This document shows, in pieces, positions 56,379-64,000 of a stretch of 64,000 nucleotides of DNA. The DNA is from Prosthecodimorpha staleyi (GTDB lineage Bacteria > Pseudomonadota > Alphaproteobacteria > Rhizobiales > Ancalomicrobiaceae): positions 186,001 through 250,000 of the forward strand of contig NZ_JAHHZF010000001.1 in assembly GCF_018729455.1 (NCBI RefSeq). Direction: 5' to 3'. Under the pieces are notes generated by a model. That model ran no database searches and was not told the origin of the DNA. It worked only from the letters and a program-made list of their open reading frames with translations. Each line of letters starts with the position of its first letter. Within the stretch, counting starts at the first letter, position 1. Made by a program: the position numbers and the translations under genes.

Positions 56379-57233
56379 ATGTTTGACAAGAAGAGACTGG
56401 TCCTCTGCGCGGACGACTTCGGCCTGTCGCGGGGCGTGGATGCGGCGGTTCTGGACCTCGTCGAACGGGGCCGGCTGAGTGCCGTCAGCTGCATGGTGGC
56501 AGGTTCCGACTGCGCGGCGGGCGGCGCGGAACTGGCACGACTGGCCGACCGGACCGACATCGGACTGCATCTGACCCTGACCGATCTGGCCCCGCTCGGG
56601 CCAATGCCGGCGACCATGCCGGGCGGCGCCGTGCCAACCATCGGGGCGCTGATCGGCAAGGCTCTCGCCGGCCGCATCGCCTATGCGGAGACCAAGGCGG
56701 AGATCGGGCGCCAACTGGCCCGTTTCACGGAGATTTTCGGCCGCCCGCCCGATTTCGTCGACGGCCACCAGCACTGCCACGTGCTGCCCGGCATCCGCCG
56801 CGCGCTGATCGAGGAGGTCGCCGCCCTGACCGGGCGCGGCCACCGGATGTGGCTGCGTTCCTGCGCCGAACCGTTCACGGCGATCCGCCGGCGCGGCATC
56901 GAGGTGCCCAAGACGAGCTTCATCGCCTTCCTGTCGCGCGGCATGGGCGACGACGCCCGCCGCGCCGGCGCCGCCGTCAACGACAGCTTCCGGGGCGTGA
57001 CCAACTTCTCGCCCGAACCGTCGTTCCGCACCTGCATGCAGCGCTTCCTGACCGGCGCCGGCAGCGTCCCGCTGGTCATGTGCCATCCGGCCGCCGACGG
57101 CCATCCGGCCGACCCGACCGACGCGATCATGCCGGCGCGCCTGCGCGAATATGCCCATCTCGGCAGCGACGCCTTCCCGGCCGACCTCGAAGCCGCCGGC
57201 ATCCGCATCGGCCGCTTCTTCGACGAAGATTGA
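56379..57233 (+). CDS. ChbG/YdjC-family carbohydrate deacetylase
   Basis: Probable deacetylase (284 aa) of the YdjC fold, with ADDFGLSRGVDAAV (metal-binding aspartates), GLHLTLTD (His), VDGHQHCHVLPGIR (two His) and CHPAADGHP near the C-terminus. Family members remove acetyl from chitooligosaccharides or, as HpnK, act in hopanoid side-chain biosynthesis. The gene is divergent from the GT2/YfhO-like pair (88 bp between starts). A concerted role in modifying a lipid-linked sugar is plausible. There is no signal peptide, so the enzyme acts in the cytoplasm. Confidence 0.87.
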   Translation: MFDKKRLVLCADDFGLSRGVDAAVLDLVERGRLSAVSCMVAGSDCAAGGAELARLADRTDIGLHLTLTDLAPLGPMPATMPGGAVPTIGALIGKALAGRIAYAETKAEIGRQLARFTEIFGRPPDFVDGHQHCHVLPGIRRALIEEVAALTGRGHRMWLRSCAEPFTAIRRRGIEVPKTSFIAFLSRGMGDDARRAGAAVNDSFRGVTNFSPEPSFRTCMQRFLTGAGSVPLVMCHPAADGHPADPTDAIMPARLREYAHLGSDAFPADLEAAGIRIGRFFDED

Positions 57234-57239
57234 GCCGGC

Positions 57240-57521
57240 TCAGCGGATGCGGTCGCGGGCGCGGATGACGAAGGCGATCACCTCGGCGACCGCGCGATAG
57301 AGCTCCTCGGGGATCTCCGCATCGAGTTCGATCCGCGAAAGGGCGTCGGCGAGCACCGGGTTCTGCTCGATGGCGACGCCGGAGGCGCGCGCCTCGGCCA
57401 CGATCGCGTCGGCGATCGGCCCGCGCCCGGTCGCCACCACGCGCGGTGCGGACGGCGCCTCGTAGGTCAGCGCCACGGCGATGCGGCGGCGGGGGTCCTC
57501 GTCGGCCGGGGGCGGGCTCAT
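57240..57521 (-). CDS. FlhB-like C-terminal domain protein (FhlB type)
   Basis: Small cytosolic protein (93 aa) equal to the C-terminal domain of the flagellar export-gate protein FlhB, without its membrane part. It begins PRRRIAVALTYEAPSAPRVVATG and has GVAIEQNPVLADALSRIELDAEIPEELYRAVAEVIAFV, which is the FlhB switch domain after the NPTH site. The NPTH autocleavage site itself is absent. The stop of fliK overlaps its start by four bases, so the two are coupled. Such FhlB proteins can substitute for the cleaved FlhB domain in export switching. Confidence 0.87.
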   Translation of the reverse strand: MSPPPADEDPRRRIAVALTYEAPSAPRVVATGRGPIADAIVAEARASGVAIEQNPVLADALSRIELDAEIPEELYRAVAEVIAFVIRARDRIR

Positions 57522-59794
57522 GCGCTGCGGTCCACAAAATGGGTCGCCGCGCGTCCGTCCGCGACCGGCGGCCGCCCCTCGGCCAGATGGATCTCGTCGA
57601 CCGTCAGCCGCGCCGCCTCCAGCGCGTCGCGCAGCAGGCCGACCTCGGCGCCGAGTTGCGCGGCGGCCTCGACCCGCTCGGTCCAAAGGCCGACCGACAG
57701 GTGTTCGCCCTGCAGGGACAGGAGGGCGTGGATCGCCCCGAAGGGTTCCAGATCGAAGGCGAAGCGCACCCGCCAGACCGGCGCGGCCAGCTTGCCGTCC
57801 CGGCCGGAGCGGCCGCGCTCGTCGCGCTCGATGCGGAATTGCGCGATGCCGGTCTCGCCGCGCGTCAGGATCGGTAGTTCGAAGGTCCATTGCGGCGGCT
57901 GCGCCCGGTCCTGCGCGGCCGAACGTCCCGCCGCCTCGGCCTCGGACCCGAGCGAGGCATATTGGCTGAGCATCAGCCGCGCGAGCGCCGCCTCCGTCTC
58001 CTGGCGCACCACCCGCCCCTGCCCGACTGGATCGCCCGCGCCGGGTCCCTGGCCCGTGGCCGGCGCCTCACCCTGAATCGCGCCCCCGCGCCGCGGCGGC
58101 GGGCTCGGCGACCCGTCCGGATCGCCGGCCACCGGTGCGGCGCCGGAGCCGGCCGCGCGCAGGGCCTGCGCGGCCATCAACTGGCGCGCCGCAAGATCGG
58201 CTTCGGGCGCCTCGCCGGGCGGCAGTCCGCCCGGGGCCTCGCCCGCCGCAGCGGCGCGTTGCACGAGCGTGCGCAACAGACGCGCCACGGCGTCGGCCTC
58301 ATGGGCGCCACCGGCCTCGGACCCCGTGCCGGCGACACTGCCGGCGAGCGCGGCGGCCAGCAGATCGGCACCCGCCAATGCGGACGACGGCGTCGGCGCG
58401 CTCCCGGACAGGCGATCCGACGCCGCAGGCCCGACGTCATCGGGTGCCGGCAGCCCCGCGGACGATGCCGGCTCGGGTCCGGCGGCCACTCCGCCGGGCC
58501 CCCGGCCGGGCCGACCGGCGGCGGCGGCGGCCGATCCGGCCGCATCCGGTCCCCACAGACCCGTCGGCGGCGTGGCGTCCGGGTCGGCAGTTTCAGGGCC
58601 GGGGCCGGGGCCGGCTCCGGCCGCGCCGGGCGGCGAACCTGCGGGCGCCCTCAACCCCGCCGTGGTCTCCGGCATGGCACCGGTCAGAAGCTGATCCTGT
58701 CCGCTTGCCGCCGGAAGCCGCGACAGAAGCGCCGCCGAGGGTGCGTAGCCGGCGCCCGACGGTCCGCTCGGCCGCCCGTTCGCCGGCGCGCTTCGCACCG
58801 ACGGGCCGGCGTCCGGACCGGCCTCGGCCGTCGGCCGCGCCACGGCCATGCCGCCGGCCTGTGCCGACGCGCCGCCCGTCGGCAGGGTCGGCGCCGCGAT
58901 CGAACCGGGTCCGGCCGGCAGAACACCAGCCGCTAGACCGGCGCCGGACACCGGCTGATCGGCAAGGGATGGGGCGCCCGGAAGAGCACTGGTCGCGCCG
59001 GCGGCGGCACCCGAAAGACCAGACTGAAGTCCGCGCGCGTCGGGCGCGGGCCCGGCAGCCGGGGCCGCCGCCGGCGAACTGCCGCCGCCGGCCGTCGCGG
59101 ACGGTCCGAGCCAGGCGCCGAGCGCCGTGCGCAGGCGCAGGAGCGACGCCTTGAGGTCGTCGCCCGCTGCGAGGCCGGCCCGGGCGGCAGGGCCAGTTCC
59201 TGCGGCGGTTGCCTCGTGGAAGACGCCGGAGCCGAGTACCGCGCGCGCCAGGCGGCGCGCGTCCGGCGCCCGGTCGAGATCGAGCCGCCGGCCGAGAAGG
59301 TCGGCGACGGCCGCGCGCACGGCATCGGGGACCCGGTCGGGCGCCGCCGCCGCCAGCGCCGTCGCGTCCGCGAAGAGCCGCGCCATGCCGGCCTGCCGGG
59401 CCGCAGCCGCCATGACGGCCTCGCCGACCACCTGCCGACGGACCGCGGCCGGATCGGAGGCGGCCGGATCGGAGGCGGGCGCATCGGCCGCAGCCGACGG
59501 CGCGGCATCGTCGGCTGCCTTGACCGCCAGGCGCGCGACGAGCCCGCCGCCTTCGCCCGGCTCGATCGCCAGCGCCACCAGCCGGCCGGGCTCGACGCCC
59601 TCGGCTGCGCCCATCAGCGCGGACAGCGGGATGTCCAGTTCCCCGAGGCGGGTCGACAGGCGCACCATGCCCTTGTCGGTGATGTCCAGGATGCGGGCAT
59701 CGAGCACCAGCCCGCCCCGCGGCGCGGTGAAATCGCCCGGGGCAGTCTCGCGCGGTACGCCGACCGCTCTGCCGGAAAGCACGTCGATGACCAT
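57518..59794 (-). CDS. fliK: FliK-type flagellar hook-length control protein
   Basis: Protein of 758 aa that measures hook length and switches export specificity. The N-terminal 200 residues are partly folded (ARILDITDKGMVRLSTRLGELDIPLSAL). A middle region of about 350 residues is almost entirely Ala/Gly/Pro/Ser. The C-terminal domain (about residues 640-755) holds WTFELPILTRGETGIAQFRI and VRFAFDLEPFGAIHALLSLQGEHL, the FliK core that contacts FlhB. It is translationally coupled to the FlhB-like gene. No other flagellar gene is in the window, so it lies away from the main flagellar cluster. The length of the flexible part fits a ruler. Confidence 0.85.
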   Translation of the reverse strand: MVIDVLSGRAVGVPRETAPGDFTAPRGGLVLDARILDITDKGMVRLSTRLGELDIPLSALMGAAEGVEPGRLVALAIEPGEGGGLVARLAVKAADDAAPSAAADAPASDPAASDPAAVRRQVVGEAVMAAAARQAGMARLFADATALAAAAPDRVPDAVRAAVADLLGRRLDLDRAPDARRLARAVLGSGVFHEATAAGTGPAARAGLAAGDDLKASLLRLRTALGAWLGPSATAGGGSSPAAAPAAGPAPDARGLQSGLSGAAAGATSALPGAPSLADQPVSGAGLAAGVLPAGPGSIAAPTLPTGGASAQAGGMAVARPTAEAGPDAGPSVRSAPANGRPSGPSGAGYAPSAALLSRLPAASGQDQLLTGAMPETTAGLRAPAGSPPGAAGAGPGPGPETADPDATPPTGLWGPDAAGSAAAAAGRPGRGPGGVAAGPEPASSAGLPAPDDVGPAASDRLSGSAPTPSSALAGADLLAAALAGSVAGTGSEAGGAHEADAVARLLRTLVQRAAAAGEAPGGLPPGEAPEADLAARQLMAAQALRAAGSGAAPVAGDPDGSPSPPPRRGGAIQGEAPATGQGPGAGDPVGQGRVVRQETEAALARLMLSQYASLGSEAEAAGRSAAQDRAQPPQWTFELPILTRGETGIAQFRIERDERGRSGRDGKLAAPVWRVRFAFDLEPFGAIHALLSLQGEHLSVGLWTERVEAAAQLGAEVGLLRDALEAARLTVDEIHLAEGRPPVADGRAATHFVDRSA

Positions 59795-60302
59795 GGACCC
59801 TCCGTTCGGACCGGTCCCCGCATCAGTGTAGCGGTGCTTTGCGAGCCGGCCAACGGCTCCGTGTGCGGCGCGCTTCGCAACCGCACGATGCGACTCGCGA
59901 AGAGTTCATATTTTTGTCACGGATCGTTGCAATTATGCAACTCATTGAAGATTCAAGAGTCGGGATCTTTACTTCATGTCATTCTTTCCGCAGTAGTTTC
60001 CTATCAACCGCGTTCCTCCGACCGGGTAGATTTCCGTGCAAGAGCTGAAGCGTTTCATCGGACACCTGTCCGCGCCGAGCCTGTTCGAGACGGCTTTGCT
60101 CGTCTGTCTCGCTTCGCTGGCCCTGGTTGCACTCTCCATCCAGTAGCCGAATCACGCCCTGCAATAGCGACCATGCCGCCGTCGGCCTGTCTCCAGGCGC
60201 GCGACGCCTTGCCGTAGCGCGAGCGGAGCCGTTGCGGCAGACTTCGGCAGCGCCGCGACCGGGAGCCGGCGTCGAATCCCGCCCGCCCGGCACCGGAACG
60301 CC
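59795..60302. other. AT-richer intergenic region between fliK and the aminotransferase gene
   Basis: About 500 bp. GTTGCA-ATTA-TGCAAC (59926-59941) is a perfect 6-bp-arm inverted repeat in an AT-rich patch that may be a regulator site for the leftward fliK operon. A possible 36-codon gene lies at 60036-60146. From about 60150 to 60302 I see nothing but the likely promoter of the aminotransferase gene. Confidence 0.4.
60036..60146 (+). CDS. Possible small single-helix membrane protein
   Basis: A 36-codon open frame from GTG to TAG. It encodes an N-terminal amphipathic part (QELKRFIGHL) and one hydrophobic helix (FETALLVCLASLALVALSI) that would span a membrane. The sequence is much more protein-like than surrounding frames. 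The ribosome-binding site is weak (GGGTAG ten bases upstream). Nothing else supports it, so it is listed as possible. Confidence 0.35.
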   Translation: MQELKRFIGHLSAPSLFETALLVCLASLALVALSIQ

Positions 60303-61697
60303 ATGACCGATCCTGCCGACGTCGCCTGTCTCGACCCCCTCCGCCTTCACGGCGTCGATCCCGTCCGCCTCGCCACCTTCCTCGCGGCGGAGCAGCAGGC
60401 CTATCGGCGGGCCCACCCGCACTCCGCCGAGCTCGCCTCCCGTGCGTCCGAACATTGGCACGGCGGCGTGCCGCTGCACTGGATGAGCGACTGGGGCCTG
60501 CCCTTCCCGCTCTTCCTCAAGGAGGCCAGCGGCTCCTGCCTGACCTGCGTCGACGGACACGAACATGCGGATTTCTGCCTTGGCGATACCGGCGCCATGT
60601 TCGGCCACGCGCCGGAGCCGGTGCGCCGGGCGGTCGCCCACCAGATCGCGCGCGGGGCGACCGCGATGCTGCCCTCGCTCCTGGTTCCCGAGGTCGGGCG
60701 GCTGCTCGCCGAGCGCTTCGCCCTGCCGGTCTGGCAGGCGACGCTGACGGCGAGCGACGCCAATCGGGCCGTCATCCGCTGGGCACGCGCGCTGACCGGC
60801 CGCAGCGACATCCTGATCTTCAACGGCGCCTATCACGGCGCGGTCGACGACGTGCATGTCCGCCTCGCCGACGGCGCCCCGATCCAACGGCCGGGCCTGG
60901 TCGGGCAGGTCTACGACATGCGCGCCCATACCCGTGTGGTCGAGTTCAACGACCTCGCGGCCCTGGAGGCTGCCCTTGCCGACGGCGGCGTCGCCCTGGT
61001 TCTCGCCGAACCGGTCATGACCAATATCGGCATGGTACTGCCGGACGAGGGCTATCACGCCGCCCTGCGCCGGCTGACCCGCGCCGCCGGCACCCTGCTC
61101 GCCATCGACGAGACGCATACGCTCTCGGCCGGCCCCGGCGGCTATGCCCGCGCCCATGCGCTCGAGCCGGATTTCCTGGTCGTCGGCAAGGCGATCGGCG
61201 GCGGCGTGCCGGCGGCGGTCTATGGCGTTACGGCAGCGGTCTCGCAGGGCATGGCGCGGGTGCGCGCCGAGGCGCCCGGCTATTCGGGCATCGGCACGAC
61301 GCTGTCGGCCAACGCGTTGGCGATGGCGGCCATGCGCGCCATGTTCGAGGAGGTCATGACCGCGGACGCCTACCGGCACATGATCGCGACCGCTTCGGAT
61401 CTCGCCGGACGCCTGCGCGCGATCATCGCCGAGCGCCGGCTGCCCTGGTGCGTGACCGCGGCCGGCGCCCGGGTCGAATTCATGCTCGCCCCCGAGCCGC
61501 CGCGCACCGGCGGCGCGGCGGCCCGGATCGGTTCGGCCGAGATCGAGGGCGCTCTGCGCCTCGCGCTGATCAATCGCGGCGTGGTCGTCACCCCGTTCCA
61601 CAACATGCTGCTCGCCGCCCCGACCACCGGCCCCGAAGCGGTCGATCGCCTGTGCGCCGGCCTGGAAGACGCGCTGGACGCGATCGTCGCGCCCTGA
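60303..61697 (+). CDS. Class III pyridoxal-phosphate aminotransferase, GSA-aminomutase-like
   Basis: Aminotransferase (464 aa). Typical features are FCLGDTGAMFGHAPEPV, SDANRAVIRWARALTGR, NGAYHGAVDDV, the cofactor aspartate in AIDETHTL, the PLP lysine in FLVVGKAIGGGVPAAVYG and GYSGIGTTLSANAL. The pattern is that of glutamate-1-semialdehyde-aminomutase-like transaminases rather than of ArgD or GabT. No partner gene is adjacent. The substrate is unknown. It may take part in amino acid or polyamine metabolism. Confidence 0.88.
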   Translation: MTDPADVACLDPLRLHGVDPVRLATFLAAEQQAYRRAHPHSAELASRASEHWHGGVPLHWMSDWGLPFPLFLKEASGSCLTCVDGHEHADFCLGDTGAMFGHAPEPVRRAVAHQIARGATAMLPSLLVPEVGRLLAERFALPVWQATLTASDANRAVIRWARALTGRSDILIFNGAYHGAVDDVHVRLADGAPIQRPGLVGQVYDMRAHTRVVEFNDLAALEAALADGGVALVLAEPVMTNIGMVLPDEGYHAALRRLTRAAGTLLAIDETHTLSAGPGGYARAHALEPDFLVVGKAIGGGVPAAVYGVTAAVSQGMARVRAEAPGYSGIGTTLSANALAMAAMRAMFEEVMTADAYRHMIATASDLAGRLRAIIAERRLPWCVTAAGARVEFMLAPEPPRTGGAAARIGSAEIEGALRLALINRGVVVTPFHNMLLAAPTTGPEAVDRLCAGLEDALDAIVAP

Positions 61698-61731
61698 AGC
61701 CGGCTCAGGACCGCGCGCGGTTATCCGGCGG

Positions 61732-62052
61732 TCAGAAGGTCTTGATGCGTCCGGCCTTGTCGATCGCCTCGACCACCCGTCCGTAGACGATCGAAGTCCA
61801 CCCGTTCTCGTGGCCTTGATTGTTTGCGATCAGATAGCGCCCGTCGGCGGCGATGCGCGTGATCAGATGGGCGTCGATGTAACGTCCCTTGACCTTGCAG
61901 AAGACGATGTCGCCGACCGCGTACCGCTCCTGCCTGCGATAGACGCAGGTCGACGGATTGCTGAGGATCGGCAGCATCGAATTGCCGGAGCATTTCATGG
62001 TGGCGGATCCGAGCGTTTCGAGATCCCGGATCGTCCGGTCATATTTGTTCAT
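61732..62052 (-). CDS. Small S24/S26-like Ser-Lys peptidase domain protein
   Basis: Protein of 106 aa resembling the peptidase domain of LexA/signal-peptidase-type proteins. MKCSGNSMLPILSN contains the candidate nucleophile Ser25, and AVGDIVFCKVKGRYIDAHLITRI holds the strand with possible general-base Lys; LIANNQGHENGW follows. There is no DNA-binding domain and no membrane segment. Similar short proteins occur in phages and islands. It may be a self-cleaving or phage-derived domain; its partner is unknown. The ATG at 62052 is used; the frame upstream to 62166 is not similar. Confidence 0.72.
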   Translation of the reverse strand: MNKYDRTIRDLETLGSATMKCSGNSMLPILSNPSTCVYRRQERYAVGDIVFCKVKGRYIDAHLITRIAADGRYLIANNQGHENGWTSIVYGRVVEAIDKAGRIKTF

Positions 62053-62747
62053 AGGAAAACCTGTTCCTGTCGTATCGGCATGCTGAAATTCAATCGATCG
62101 CGGCCGGAGACGTCGCGCCGGCATTGAAGTCTGGGAGGAGCCCTGGCTTTCGGACCGGGGTCGCAAGGCGCCCGGCCAAACGCGGGGCGCTTCATATCGG
62201 CCAGTCGTGCCGGCAGCACGGGGACCGCAATGGCGCCCCCAAAGAACATCCGGCGGCGCGGGTAGCGTTGTCCGGAGCCGTTGCCAAAATCGGCAACGGC
62301 CTCCGAAGCGCTGAGAATGCTTGTGAAATCGTCGCTCAGACTGACGACGGATCGAGGTCGGCGCGCTCGTCGCGTCGAGGGCGCCGCCGCCGAATGGAGC
62401 ATGGCCGCAGGCAGGACGAACGGAGACGGCACGGGCGCGTGCCCGCGAAGGAAGGTCTGCCGTGAGCCGTTCGCGTGTGAGCCGCAGCCCCTCCCCAACC
62501 TGAAAACGTTCGAGTGGCGGCCGGACGTTGTTCCGGTCCAGCCCAGGATCCCCAAAGGCGCGCGACGACCGGCGGGATGCCGTCGCCGATCAGCCCTCCG
62601 CCCTTAAGCCGATCGCCCACTGGGCCGCCGGCGTCAAGTCCGTGGCCGGCAGCCGCCGCATGCCTTGCGGGCCGCGGGCGATCATGAAGGACCGCGCCGC
62701 GACCTTTCCGCGGGCCGAGCCAGCTGCCCGCCCGCCCGGCTGCCCCG
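62053..62747. other. Gene-poor region upstream of the S24-like gene
   Basis: Nearly 700 bp without a convincing gene. Open frames exist on both strands (e.g. 62281-62607 plus, 62049-62555 minus), but their translations are Arg/Pro-rich and have no recognisable motif. The part next to 62052 should carry the promoter of the S24-like gene. It may be decayed coding sequence. Confidence 0.4.
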
Positions 62748-62936
62748 TCAGAGAAGACGCGGCAGATAGAGAACCAGGTCGATCACCGCCAGCAGGACGG
62801 TCAGGCCGACCGCAAGACGGACGCGCCGCGCATCGACCGGATGCACGGCCGGCTTCACAACCATAGCGGGCATGGCTTCCGACGCGCCGGGCGCAACCGT
62901 GACCATCAACTCAGTACCTTCCGCCCGATACGCCAT
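62748..62936 (-). CDS. Small membrane protein with C-terminal helix
   Basis: Protein of 62 aa, not recognised. The N-terminal 38 residues are soluble (MVTVAPGASEAMPAM), then ARRVRLAVGLTVLLAVIDLVLYLPRLL gives a basic stop and one membrane helix, so it is probably tail-anchored. The ATG at 62936 has GGGG seven bases upstream; ATG 62960 and TTG 62972 are alternatives. It lies 98 bp downstream of the end of recJ and on the same strand. Confidence 0.5.
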   Translation of the reverse strand: MAYRAEGTELMVTVAPGASEAMPAMVVKPAVHPVDARRVRLAVGLTVLLAVIDLVLYLPRLL

Positions 62937-63034
62937 AGGGTTCCCCAACTCCAACGTCATTCCCACCTTCAATTTTCGCCGAAGCGATTACGGTTCGATT
63001 AACATTGAGGCCGATTAACCAGCCTCGATCCGAG

Positions 63035-64000
63035 TCACAAGCCGGGCCCTGTGGGCAACGCCACATCGAGCACCCGCAGTTGCACTCTTGCATCACCCTG
63101 CCAATGGTCCAGCGACAGCGAACCGGCGACATGGATCATCCGGCCGCGCGCCTCCAGAAGGGCGCGGCCGAGCGGCTCCGAGGCGGCCCGGAAGGCCATC
63201 GCCTTGAGGGTCGTGCCGTCGCCGGCCGCGAGGCTGGCGCGGACATGGCCCTGGCCGACGGTTTCCACATAGGTCACCCGATGCGCCGCCAGCGCGAAGA
63301 CCGGTTCGGGATGGCCGGCCCCGTAGGGTCCCGCCTTCTCGACCATCTCGACGAAGCCGACCGTCGCGCCGGAGGCCGACAGGACACCGTCGAGCACCAG
63401 GTCGGACACCGCCAGGCTGTCGGCGACCGCATCGGCGACGCGAGCCTCGACATGGGCGCGGAACGCCTCCAGCCGATCGCGCTCGATGGTCAGGCCGGCC
63501 GCCATGGCGTGGCCGCCGCCCTTGACCAGCAGCCCTGCGGCGACCGCCGAGCGCACCGCCGCGCCGAGGTCGACGCCGCCGATCGAGCGCCCCGAGCCGG
63601 TCCCGACCGGACCGCGATCGAAGGCGATCGCGAAAGCCGGCCGGCGCCATCGCTCCTTCAGCCGCGACGCGATCAGGCCGACCACGCCGGGATGCCAAGT
63701 TTCTGAGGCGGTCACGATCACGGGCCCCGGGTCGCCCATGGCGTCGACCTCGGCGACGGCCTCTTCGAGCATCGCCGTCTCGATGACCTGCCGTTCGCGG
63801 TTCAGCCGGTCGAGTTCCGCCGCCAGCCGTTCGGCGGCGACCGGGTCCTCGGTCGCCAGCAGTTCGGCGCCGAGCGCGGCATTGCCGATCCGGCCGCCGG
63901 CATTGATGCGCGGCCCGATCAGGTAGCCGAGATGACTGCTGGCGATCGGACCGTTCAGGCGCGCCACGGTGGCGAGCGCGGCCAGCCCAACATTGCGCCG
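63035..64000 (-). CDS. recJ: Single-strand-specific exonuclease RecJ (C-terminal part, partial)
   Basis: 5'-3' exonuclease on single-stranded DNA, used in RecF-pathway recombination and mismatch repair. The visible 321 codons are open through the right edge, so the N-terminal half with the DHH catalytic motifs is outside. Seen are GPRINAGGRIGNAALGAELL and ETWHPGVVGLIASRLKE, the DHHA1 motif GGGHAMAAGL, and the C-terminal OB domain ending with RGRMIHVAGSLSLDHWQGDARVQ. Nothing in the visible part is broken. Confidence 0.95.
   Translation of the reverse strand, partial: RRNVGLAALATVARLNGPIASSHLGYLIGPRINAGGRIGNAALGAELLATEDPVAAERLAAELDRLNRERQVIETAMLEEAVAEVDAMGDPGPVIVTASETWHPGVVGLIASRLKERWRRPAFAIAFDRGPVGTGSGRSIGGVDLGAAVRSAVAAGLLVKGGGHAMAAGLTIERDRLEAFRAHVEARVADAVADSLAVSDLVLDGVLSASGATVGFVEMVEKAGPYGAGHPEPVFALAAHRVTYVETVGQGHVRASLAAGDGTTLKAMAFRAASEPLGRALLEARGRMIHVAGSLSLDHWQGDARVQLRVLDVALPTGPGL

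Overview
The window is about 68% GC, densely packed, and reads as chromosome of an alphaproteobacterium, most likely of the order Hyphomicrobiales (Rhizobiales). Support comes from the guaB - MAPEG - rsmB-type methyltransferase order, the ppx - rlmE pair, the FliK/FlhB-like pair, the HAE1-type RND pump and a large set of betaine/demethylation enzymes. No phage, insertion sequence, CRISPR array or rRNA operon was seen. One tRNA gene (Pro, anticodon TGG) is present. The two edge genes, an ABC permease and recJ, run off the window.

Layout. 1-5.8 kb: a NitT/TauT-type ABC transporter, an RsmB-like RNA methyltransferase, a MAPEG protein and guaB. 6-7.5 kb: two secreted caspase-fold paralogues without a catalytic cysteine. 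7.7-10.2 kb: ppx and rlmE. 10.3-15.8 kb: a PP2C phosphatase divergent from a very large membrane Ser/Thr kinase with five PAN/apple-like modules and Sel1-like repeats. 15.9-21.8 kb: a TadG-like VWA protein, tRNA-Pro, a chemoreceptor and a DEAD-box helicase. 22-28 kb: a guanidinium exporter under a guanidine-II (mini-ykkC) riboswitch, then a TetR-controlled RND efflux operon. 28.3-29.8 kb: a diguanylate cyclase.

29.8-45.4 kb looks like a catabolic region for N-methylated (quaternary) amines. It holds a DgcA/StcD-type flavin demethylase translationally linked to a GFA (formaldehyde/glutathione) protein and a Cys-rich protein, a chemoreceptor, a dimethylglycine/sarcosine dehydrogenase-like flavoprotein, an MttB-family methyltransferase without pyrrolysine, an iron alcohol dehydrogenase, an aldehyde dehydrogenase, an enolase-superfamily enzyme and a LysR regulator. 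A HicAB-type toxin-antitoxin pair sits among them. Demethylation releases C1 units, which gives meaning to the GFA gene and to a formaldehyde-activating-enzyme (Fae) homologue further on at 51 kb.

45.5-64 kb is more mixed: a phytase-like secreted protein, two exporters, a duplicated-repeat hypothetical, a YARHG protein, the Fae homologue, argE, a membrane glycan cassette (YfhO-like, GT2, ChbG/YdjC), a FlhB-like/FliK pair, a class III aminotransferase, a small S24-like peptidase and the end of recJ.

The items most worth following up are the guanidine-II riboswitch, the 66-bp palindromic repeat that supplies the C-terminus of the TetR regulator, the cysteine-less caspase pair, the kinase-PAN-Sel1 protein with its divergent phosphatase, the amine demethylation region, and the Fae homologue that appears to lack the catalytic histidine.
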